From Rhodothermota bacterium (lineage in GTDB: Bacteria; Hydrogenedentota; Hydrogenedentia; Hydrogenedentales; GCA-2746185): a stretch of 7,932 nt of DNA. The notes below the pieces were generated by a model. It did not search any database. It saw only the letters and a list, made by a program, of their open reading frames with translations, and was not told where the DNA came from. Within the stretch, counting starts at the first letter, position 1, and every line of letters begins with the position of its first letter. A program made the translations under genes and the position numbers. This document shows, in pieces, positions 1-5,226 of this stretch. The stretch lies in the NCBI GenBank assembly GCA_009885415.1, contig VFKU01000296.1, positions 1 through 7,932 on the forward strand, in the 5' to 3' direction.

Positions 1-813
1 ATCACTGGCGGCGGCTCCGGCATCGGCCTCTCGATCGCCCACCGTATGGCCATGTGCGGGGCCGACATCGCCATCGCGAGCCGCCGCAAGGACCTCTGCG
101 AAGAGCAGGCGGCCCTCATCGCCAAGGCACACGGCGTGCGCGCGATCGGCCTCGGACTCAACGTGCGCGATCCCGCCTCCGTCCGCGAATGCTTCGCCGA
201 AGCCACGAAGCGCATGGGCACCGATCACCTCGACATCCTGGTGAACAACGCCGCGGGAAATTTCTACTTCCCCTCGCACATGCTCAGCGACAACCAGTGG
301 AAGGCCGTCCTCGAGATCGATCTCTACGGCACCTTCCACTGCTGCCGCGAATCCTACCCTTACCTAAAGCAACACGGCGGCAGCATCCTCAGCATCAGCA
401 TGACCCTGCACCTTTCCGGCTGGGCCTGTATGCTCCCCGCCTGCGCCGCGAAGGCCGGCATTGACGCCATCACCCGTACCCTCGCCGTAGAGTGGGCCCG
501 GCACAACATCCGCGTCAACGCCATCGCTCCCGGCTACGTCGAGACCGAAGGCGTCCAAAAAGCCTTCGCCCTCGCCGGCGACCTCAGTAACACGCGCGGC
601 ATCCCGCTCGGACGCCCCGGACGCCCCGGACGTCCCGACGAAGTCGGCGATCTCGCGGTCTACCTCTCTTCGCCCGCCGCCTCGTGGATTACCGGCGAGA
701 TCGTCGTCATGGACGGCGGCGGACAACTCAGCGCCGGCGGGCGCGGCGCCGACCCCGAAGCCCTCGAAAAACTGATCCTCTCCTCCCCGGAATTCGCACG
801 CCGAAATTCGTAG
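1..813 (+). CDS. SDR-family oxidoreductase, 2,4-dienoyl-CoA reductase-like (5' partial)
   Basis: Open from base 1 in frame 1 to the TAG at 811-813, giving 270 visible residues; the true start lies upstream. Numbering from the first visible codon, the Rossmann cofactor motif TGGGSGIG is at 2-9, an Arg pair after strand beta-2 (SRRK, 27-30) fits NADPH preference, NNAAGN is at 82-87, and IRVNAIAPGYVETEG follows the active-site helix. The active-site stretch reads SISMTLHLSGW then ACAAKAG: Lys151 is present, but the YxxxK tyrosine position is Ala147. The NNAAGN, S-x-T-L-H, AAKAG and APG-x-x-x-TEG pattern is typical of the DECR/2,4-dienoyl-CoA reductase branch, which reduces dienoyl-CoA during beta-oxidation of unsaturated fatty acids and lacks the canonical Tyr at this spot. 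Substrate is inferred; another enoyl- or ketoacyl-type SDR remains possible. It is followed by a 191-bp gap holding a repeat. Confidence 0.88.
   Translation: MTGGGSGIGLSIAHRMAMCGADIAIASRRKDLCEEQAALIAKAHGVRAIGLGLNVRDPASVRECFAEATKRMGTDHLDILVNNAAGNFYFPSHMLSDNQWKAVLEIDLYGTFHCCRESYPYLKQHGGSILSISMTLHLSGWACMLPACAAKAGIDAITRTLAVEWARHNIRVNAIAPGYVETEGVQKAFALAGDLSNTRGIPLGRPGRPGRPDEVGDLAVYLSSPAASWITGEIVVMDGGGQLSAGGRGADPEALEKLILSSPEFARRNS
610..636 (+). repeat. Three in-frame 9-bp tandem units (Gly-Arg-Pro x3) in the SDR gene
   Basis: Three consecutive 9-base units (610-618, 619-627, 628-636) read GGACGCCCC twice and GGACGTCCC once. They encode GRP-GRP-GRP (visible residues 204-212) at the place where SDR proteins usually carry a single PLGR-x-G-x-PEE/DE segment. 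The near-identical DNA units suggest a replication-slippage expansion inside the loop after the substrate-binding region; the frame is kept. Confidence 0.75.
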
Positions 814-817
814 AGTC

Positions 818-832
818 AGCGAATACTTCGCT
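818..832. repeat. Short perfect inverted repeat after the SDR stop
   Basis: AGCGAA (818-823), a 3-base spacer TAC, and TTCGCT (827-832) form a perfect 6-bp stem five bases after the SDR stop codon. No T-run follows, so it is not a standard intrinsic terminator. It may be the left edge of the repeat region that continues to about 919, but it has no counterpart beside the second copy near 7491. Confidence 0.4.
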
Positions 833-846
833 CCTCGCAACGCGGC

Positions 847-919
847 ACTCTTTGGACTGCGGCAGCGATAGCTGCCGCTTTACTGAGCCCAGCAAAGCTG
901 GGCGGCGTCGCTCCAGAGT
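847..919 (+). repeat. Double-hairpin interspersed repeat, copy 1
   Basis: Bases 847-913 match 7494-7560 with three mismatches in 67 positions. The unit holds two perfect hairpins: GCGGCAGC-GATA-GCTGCCGC at 859-878 and GCCCAGC-AAA-GCTGGGC at 887-903. The ends can also pair: ACTCT (847-851) with AGAGT (915-919) and GGA (854-856) with TCC (912-914), with a two-base bulge, so the whole could fold as a three-way junction. It lies 33 bases past the SDR stop in the same orientation as the other copy. The compact, non-coding, palindromic form resembles REP/BIME-type elements. The family is not identified from the sequence. Confidence 0.85.
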
Positions 920-942
920 CTCCGTCTCGATCGCGCGCCGCA

Positions 943-971
943 TTGTCCGCGCCCCGCTCGTGTGGGATACT
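943..971 (+). promoter_or_regulatory. Candidate sigma-70-like promoter for the acylase gene
   Basis: TTGTCC (943-948) and GATACT (966-971) are separated by 17 bases; each matches 4 of 6 positions of the E. coli -35/-10 consensus. Transcription would begin near 978, leaving about 27 bases of leader before the GTG at 1005. Such matches can occur by chance, and the host consensus is unknown. Confidence 0.33.
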
Positions 972-991
972 AAGCGGGGTCCCCGTCCCAC
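952..991 (+). promoter_or_regulatory. Overlapping inverted repeats in the acylase leader
   Basis: CCCCGCT (952-958) is complementary to AGCGGGG (973-979), with a 14-base spacer that contains the candidate -10 box. GTGGGA (962-967) is complementary to TCCCAC (986-991). These two pairings overlap in a pseudoknot-like way and could not both form as simple hairpins, and CGGGG-T-CCCCG (975-985) adds a third dyad. The ribosome binding site begins four bases later at 995. They could be an operator, an mRNA structure or chance in GC-rich DNA. Confidence 0.25.
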
Positions 992-994
992 GCT

Positions 995-998
995 GGAG
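995..998 (+). promoter_or_regulatory. Ribosome binding site that fixes the GTG start of the acylase gene
   Basis: GGAG at 995-998 is six bases before GTG 1005-1007. This start leads directly into a signal peptide, whereas starting at the in-frame ATG 684 would add 107 residues encoded by the SDR gene in another frame and by the repeat. Confidence 0.75.
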
Positions 999-1004
999 TC
1001 TGCC

Positions 1005-4000
1005 GTGATCCGCGTCTGCACCGCTGCGCTGCTCGTGCTCGCCGGCGCGCTCGCCTCCGCCCAAGACCCCGCCGACGACGCGGCAATCCTCTGGAGTGAA
1101 GCCACCCTCTACCGCGACGACTGGGGCGTGCCGCACATCTACGCCGACAACCCCCGCGCGATGGCCTTCGCCTTCGGCTACGCACAGGCCGAAGATCACC
1201 TCGTCCCCATGCTCCTCGCGTATCGCCTGGCCAACGGCCGCGCCTCCGAAGTGCTCGGCCCCGAGGCCGAAGAGGCCGACCGCCTCTCCATCCGCCTCAA
1301 CCACGCCGGCCTCGCCTACAACGCTTACGAACTCGCCGACGCGGTCACGCGCGACCTCTGTGAAGGCTTTGCGCTCGGGGTAAACACCTGGATCACCGAG
1401 CACCCCGACGCCGAGCCGGCCTGGAAAGACGGCGTGCAACCCGCCGACGTGCTCGCGCTCCTGCACCGCTATCTCCTCGGCCAGGCACCCTTCGATTATC
1501 CCGGCGCGCCGCACCTCGCGCGCAGCACGCCCTCGGCGAACGCTTGGGCCGTCGGCCCCGCCCTCTCGCAAACGCGCGAACCCATGCTCGTGATCAATCC
1601 CCACGCCGACTTCGAAGGCGCCTACCAGTGGTACGAGGCGCACCTGGTGACACCCGACCTCAACATCTACGGCGCGACGCTCTTCGGCCTCCCCGTCATC
1701 GTGCAGGGGCACAACGCCCTGCTCGGCTGGGCCCTCGCGCCCAACGCGCCCGACATCGCCGACGTCTTCGTCGAATACGGCGAGCCCGGCACGCCGGGGG
1801 ACCCGAATTCGACAATCCCTGAAGTGCGGGCCGGCCAACCCGGCGGCGTGATCTTCACGGAGGACGAAAACCGCGGCTTCTATATCAAAACACCCAACGG
1901 CTTCGCGGAAAACACGGAGGAGCGCCTGGCCACGCCCCACGGCCCCGTGGTCGCTTCGGCGGAGGGCCGCCTACTTAGCTGGCAGGCGGGTGGCTACCGC
2001 GACTTCGGCGCGCTGCGACAGCTCTACGACATGGGCCGCGCGCAAGACCTCGACGAATTCCGCCGTGTGCTCGATCGCCTGCAACTCTCGACCTTTCACG
2101 TGGTCTACGCTGACGCCGCGGGCAACATTTTCTATCGCTACAACGCGACTACCGGCCTGCGCGTCGACGCCGCCACCGCCTCCGCCGACGCCGGCTTCGG
2201 CACCGAAGGCCTCGCCGAAAATTTCTTCGAGGCGCCCGTCGCGAGTCTGGATCACCGTTTCGAGTGGGGCGCCGCGCTCACGCCCGACGCACTCCCCTGG
2301 ATCCTCAATCCCGCCTCCGGCTATGTGCAAGCCTGCGGCACGCCCCCCTGGCTTGCGACCGTCCCGGCCGTGCTCGATCCCTCCGCCTGGCCCGCGTGGC
2401 TCATCCGGGACCAAGACTCGTACCGCGCCAAGCGTGTCCGCCGCCTCTTCTCCATCGGTCCTCGCTCCTTCGAAGACATGCAGGCCATGCTCTTCGACAC
2501 CGTCTCGCCCCTCGCCGCCGAGGCCGTCCCTTATCTCCTCGCTCTCGCCGAGGAAAACCCGGACTACGTGGACAACGCGCACCCGGACCTGCGCGTCCTG
2601 CTCGACATTCTGCGCGAGTGGAACTACCTCGCCGAGACCGGCAGCACCGCGATGACGGCCTTCCACGTGTGGTGGTCCATCTTACAGCTCGACGAAGACG
2701 GCGCCTCCCGGCCCAACGAAATCATCCACCGGCTCATCCAGGAAAACGCGCCGTGGTTTCAGGAATGGACCCTCGAGTCCGCGGCGCAAGCGGCGCAATT
2801 GCTCCGCAACGAATACCAGACCCTCAGCATCGCCTGGGGCGACGTCCATGCCATCGTGCGCGGCGACAAAGAATTTCCGCTCGCCGGCGGGCACAGCGGC
2901 GATCCCATCTTCTACACCGGCGATCGCCGCTTCGACGACGGCAAATGGCGCGTCAACGAAGGCTACGGCTTCGCCATGGCCGTCCGCTTCGGCGAGACGC
3001 CCGAGGCCGTTAGCCTCGTGCCCTTCGGCAGTTCGGAAAACCCGTCGTCGACGCATTACGACGATCAACTGCAACTGATGCTCAGCCGCCGCTTCAAAGT
3101 GACGCGCTACGATCGCGAAGACCTCGAGCGCCACACGGAATCCGCCACGGGCCGCCGCCTCCTGCTCCGGCCGGGGCGGCAATCGGCGAGCGTATTTCTT
3201 ACCGCCGACACGCCCATGATCGCGCGCCTCAAAGAAAGCGCGACACCCCCCGCTGCCTTGCCCGAGGGCCTCGCCGCCTTCACCACCTATCTCGAGCCCA
3301 CGGTCGAGGGCGCCCCCGAGGGGCTCTCGGTCGAGTTCGATTTACGCGTGAACGAAACCGTCTGCGACACGAAGGACCTCGAATCAGTTTTTCTCTACGG
3401 CTACCACCCCGTCGATGGCTGGCGCCAAATCGAAGACCAGACCCTCGACGGTGAACGCCGCGCCATGACCGCCCTCCTCACTCGCTGTGAAGTCGTCGCG
3501 GCGCTCGGCCCCGAGTCCGCGCGGCGCGCAGACCCGGCGCTCGTACGCGCGCCCGAGACGCGGCGTGCGCCCTCGGGCGCACGGCTCGCCGGGGCCGACG
3601 CCGCCGCGAACGATGCCACGCCCGCCGCGCAGAATGACGACGCGAGCGTGATTGACCTCGACCCTGCCGACGAGGAGCGCGTAGCCACGCTGACCCCGCC
3701 GGCCCCGCGCGTCCTAACGCCGAGCGACGACTTGGGCCAGTACCGGCAGCAACTCCCGGAAAACATCCGCCCGGGCCAGCCGATGGTCATCACTCCGGCC
3801 GTGCCGCCGGGATTCAAACCCGAGCCGCTCTTCCCCACAACGCCGGTGTTCGTGCCCTCGGAGGCAAAACCCGTCACGATCTTCAACCCGCAATTTTTCG
3901 GCGTCGCGCCCGCAGAGCAAGACCCGCCTTCGGAGGAAACACCCGCTCCAGAAACCGCGGCGCAAGAGCCCTCGCCGAAGTTGTCCACCGAAGACCTCGC

Positions 4001-4637
4001 GCCTGCGGCTGCGTCTAGTGCCGATGCGCCACCCCGGCAACCAGGCACCGCAACGGCTTCACCACGGCCCGAGCCCGCTCCCATCGCCGGCTTGCCGGCG
4101 GGCGCGCCCAAACATGGCGTGTCGTTCAGCTCGCAGACACCCGCGGAAATGGTCGGAAGAAAAGGGCCAAAAACAGTGACGGGCCTGGATCTCGCCCCCG
4201 ATCCGGCCCGCGCCTCGCCGCTGCAAATCGGGCAGAAACTCGAAATGCGCACGCCCGACGGCGCCGCCGTATTCACCATGCGCACGCAAGAAAACACCCG
4301 CGCCCAGGCCTTTCTGCGCACCGCGCCGCCCGCGCCCTACCCCGCCGGACTCACCGCGTTCAGCGAAGTCTACGAAGTCATGGCCGATCCTGCGCCCGCC
4401 TCTGCCGACACCGCCATCAGCATTCGCATCCAGCCCGGCACCGTCACGCCCGATCGCTTCGGCGATCTGGAATTGTATGCCTACGACTCCGTCCAGGGCT
4501 GGAAGCCTTTTGAAAAACAACGCGCCAGCGTCGAATCCTTCTCTTTGTCCACAATGGATTTCCGATTCTCCGCGATGGACGGCGGCTCGCGTATCTACGC
4601 CGTGTTGGGGCCCGCCGACGCCGTGCGCACACGCTAA
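1005..4637 (+). CDS. Secreted penicillin acylase-family (Ntn-hydrolase) protein with duplicated C-terminal domain
   Basis: 1210 residues from GTG 1005. A short signal peptide (residues 1-19, ending ASA before QD) predicts export. The acylase alpha-region begins with YRDDWGVPHIYAD (36-48) and FGYAQAEDHL. The beta-region has SANAWAVGP (177-185), NPH (198-200), GLPVIVQGHN and, near its end, PFGSSENPSSTHYDDQ. Family members cleave themselves before a Ser that becomes the N-terminal nucleophile, normally in a G-S-N-x-W context, and hydrolyse amides such as penicillins, acyl-homoserine lactones or lipopeptides. Here the residue before Asn179 is Ala178; Ser177 is one place upstream. His200 keeps the beta-23 spacing of PvdQ if Ala178 is beta-1. 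Residues 718-836 and 1071-1203 look like two copies of one beta-rich domain, joined by a Pro/Ala-rich linker (837-1070). Ordinary family members are 700-850 residues, so about 490 C-terminal residues are extra. Substrate is unknown, and activity is uncertain. Confidence 0.85.
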   Translation: MIRVCTAALLVLAGALASAQDPADDAAILWSEATLYRDDWGVPHIYADNPRAMAFAFGYAQAEDHLVPMLLAYRLANGRASEVLGPEAEEADRLSIRLNHAGLAYNAYELADAVTRDLCEGFALGVNTWITEHPDAEPAWKDGVQPADVLALLHRYLLGQAPFDYPGAPHLARSTPSANAWAVGPALSQTREPMLVINPHADFEGAYQWYEAHLVTPDLNIYGATLFGLPVIVQGHNALLGWALAPNAPDIADVFVEYGEPGTPGDPNSTIPEVRAGQPGGVIFTEDENRGFYIKTPNGFAENTEERLATPHGPVVASAEGRLLSWQAGGYRDFGALRQLYDMGRAQDLDEFRRVLDRLQLSTFHVVYADAAGNIFYRYNATTGLRVDAATASADAGFGTEGLAENFFEAPVASLDHRFEWGAALTPDALPWILNPASGYVQACGTPPWLATVPAVLDPSAWPAWLIRDQDSYRAKRVRRLFSIGPRSFEDMQAMLFDTVSPLAAEAVPYLLALAEENPDYVDNAHPDLRVLLDILREWNYLAETGSTAMTAFHVWWSILQLDEDGASRPNEIIHRLIQENAPWFQEWTLESAAQAAQLLRNEYQTLSIAWGDVHAIVRGDKEFPLAGGHSGDPIFYTGDRRFDDGKWRVNEGYGFAMAVRFGETPEAVSLVPFGSSENPSSTHYDDQLQLMLSRRFKVTRYDREDLERHTESATGRRLLLRPGRQSASVFLTADTPMIARLKESATPPAALPEGLAAFTTYLEPTVEGAPEGLSVEFDLRVNETVCDTKDLESVFLYGYHPVDGWRQIEDQTLDGERRAMTALLTRCEVVAALGPESARRADPALVRAPETRRAPSGARLAGADAAANDATPAAQNDDASVIDLDPADEERVATLTPPAPRVLTPSDDLGQYRQQLPENIRPGQPMVITPAVPPGFKPEPLFPTTPVFVPSEAKPVTIFNPQFFGVAPAEQDPPSEETPAPETAAQEPSPKLSTEDLAPAAASSADAPPRQPGTATASPRPEPAPIAGLPAGAPKHGVSFSSQTPAEMVGRKGPKTVTGLDLAPDPARASPLQIGQKLEMRTPDGAAVFTMRTQENTRAQAFLRTAPPAPYPAGLTAFSEVYEVMADPAPASADTAISIRIQPGTVTPDRFGDLELYAYDSVQGWKPFEKQRASVESFSLSTMDFRFSAMDGGSRIYAVLGPADAVRTR
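3156..3512 (+). other. First copy of the repeated C-terminal domain of the acylase-like protein
   Basis: Encodes residues 718-836, directly after the acylase beta-region. Landmarks shared with the second copy, in order: LLLRPGR, PEGLAAF, an acidic and Pro-rich turn, a SVEFDLRV strand, LFLYGYHPVDGW-like text (here SVFLYGYHPVDGW), and the closing VVAALGPES. Alternating hydrophobic residues suggest a beta-sandwich. It contains two Cys (in ETVCD and TRCEV) not found in the second copy, which might form a disulfide outside the cytoplasm. No known domain name is claimed. Confidence 0.6.
4215..4613 (+). other. Second copy of the repeated C-terminal domain of the acylase-like protein
   Basis: Encodes residues 1071-1203, ending seven residues before the C-terminus. 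Matching landmarks: LEMRTPDGAAVF, PAGLTAFSEVYEV, AISIRIQPG, DLELYAYDSVQGWKPFE and the closing IYAVLGPAD. Compared with the first copy, PEGLAAF corresponds to PAGLTAF, LYGYHPVDGW to LYAYDSVQGW, and VVAALGPES to YAVLGPAD. The clear but low identity implies an old duplication rather than a recent one. A binding or anchoring role is a guess. Confidence 0.6.
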
Positions 4638-4644
4638 GCCGCCG

Positions 4645-4680
4645 AAAATAAAAAAAGCGACCGGCCCGAAGGCCGGCCGC
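4645..4680 (-). terminator. Intrinsic terminator of the ferredoxin gene, UUCG tetraloop
   Basis: On the minus strand the sequence after the fdxA stop forms CCGGCC-TTCG-GGCCGG (4676-4661), extended by three more pairs past one mismatch. It is followed by a run of seven T, an A and four T (4656-4645). The C(UUCG)G loop is an unusually stable RNA tetraloop, and the T-run is of full length, so this is a strong Rho-independent terminator for minus-strand transcripts. On the plus strand the hairpin is followed by A's, so it should not serve the acylase gene in the standard way. Confidence 0.88.
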
Positions 4681-4700
4681 GAAAAAAATGAACTGAACGC

Positions 4701-5036
4701 TTACTCGCCCGGACGCTCGTCGAGCAGCGCGCGCTTGTTCTCCACGGCCTTGAAATCCTCGGCCGTGTCGAGCGGGTCCTTGCCCGCCTCAATCGTCGGC
4801 CACGTCTTCGACAGGCGCGCATTGAGCGCGATGTAGTCTTTCCATTTGTCCGGCACTTCTTCCTCCGGAAAAATAGCATTCACCGGGCACTCATCCACGC
4901 ACACGCCGCAATCGATGCATTCGTCGGGCTCGATCACCAGCATGTTTGCGCCTTCCTTGAAACACGCAACCGGGCACACGCTCACACAGTCGGTGTATTT
5001 GCACTTGATGCAGGGCTCAGTCACTACGAAGGCCAT
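4701..5036 (-). CDS. fdxA: 7Fe-8S ferredoxin, FdxA family
   Basis: 111 residues, start ATG at 5036-5034, with AGGAG (5047-5043) six bases upstream. The protein closely resembles Azotobacter vinelandii ferredoxin I in order and length. The first cluster segment is CIKCKYTDCVSVCPVAC (Cys 9, 12, 17, 21, 25), and the second is CIDCGVCVDECP (Cys 40, 43, 46, 50). By family knowledge, Cys9, Cys17 and Cys50 bind a [3Fe-4S] cluster and Cys21, Cys40, Cys43 and Cys46 a [4Fe-4S] cluster, with Cys12 and Cys25 free. The C-terminal segment after residue 60 (KWKDYIALNARLSKTWPTI, then KDPLDTAEDF) is the usual FdxA extension. It is a small cytoplasmic low-potential electron carrier; its partner is not shown by the neighbours. 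The gene is monocistronic, convergent with the acylase gene (63 bp between stops) and divergent from the GH98-like gene. Confidence 0.95.
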   Translation of the reverse strand: MAFVVTEPCIKCKYTDCVSVCPVACFKEGANMLVIEPDECIDCGVCVDECPVNAIFPEEEVPDKWKDYIALNARLSKTWPTIEAGKDPLDTAEDFKAVENKRALLDERPGE

Positions 5037-5098
5037 TGAAGTCTCCTGTCTGGCGCACGGACGGCCGCCCGCGCGGAACTCGTTTACCGTGGGGCGCG

Positions 5099-5128
5099 AG
5101 TCTAACAGGCCTTACATTGGCGGTTCAA
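5099..5128 (-). promoter_or_regulatory. Candidate sigma-70-like promoter for fdxA
   Basis: On the minus strand TTGAAC (5128-5123) and TAGACT (5104-5099) are separated by 18 bases; each matches 4 of 6 positions of the E. coli consensus. This would give a leader of about 55 bases before the ATG. It lies in the 190-bp divergent region, in a patch less GC-rich than its surroundings. Confidence 0.38.
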
Positions 5129-5176
5129 CGGGAATCGCCCCACGTCCGGCGCACGGGCGGCGCGCGTCCCGCCGGG

Positions 5177-5206
5177 TTGTGCGGACAGCAGAGGCTCGCA
5201 TAAGAT
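5177..5206 (+). promoter_or_regulatory. Weak candidate promoter for the GH98-like gene
   Basis: TTGTGC (5177-5182) and TAAGAT (5201-5206) are 18 bases apart, matching 3 and 4 of 6 consensus positions. Transcription from it would start near 5213, which would place the AAGGA at 5212-5216 at the very 5' end of the message, so it is doubtful. No other repeat or RNA gene is seen in the divergent region 5037-5226. Confidence 0.2.
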
Positions 5207-5226
5207 CACGCAAGGACGGACCCCGC

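Noticed and set aside
859..903. The two repeat hairpins as Rho-independent terminators of the SDR gene
   Set aside because: Only three T's follow the first hairpin and none the second, so the standard U-run is missing in both copies.
812..920. AGAGTC direct repeats (812-817 and 915-920) as a target-site duplication of copy 1
   Set aside because: Copy 2 is not flanked by an equivalent pair, and AGAGT at 915-919 is better explained as the 3' arm of the closing stem.
684..1004. N-terminal extension of the acylase to ATG 684
   Set aside because: It overlaps the SDR gene in another frame, crosses the repeat, and would bury the signal peptide; GTG 1005 has a GGAG site at proper distance.
816..1940. 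374-residue minus-strand ORF over the start of the acylase gene
   Set aside because: It is antisense to a clear signal peptide and acylase motifs, has Gly/Val/Arg-rich low-complexity composition, and arises from third-position GC bias. The same holds for the minus-strand ORFs at 1971-2666, 3401-4321, 5266-6336 and 6346-7293.
5051..5167. Similar GC-rich stretches GGCGCACGG near 5052 and GGCGCACGG near 5149
   Set aside because: The shared run is short and continues poorly on both sides; expected by chance in such GC-rich sequence, so not called a binding-site pair.
4846..5226. N-terminal extension of the GH98-like protein to 4846
   Set aside because: It runs antisense through the ferredoxin gene and the divergent promoter region; ATG 5227 opens directly into a signal peptide.
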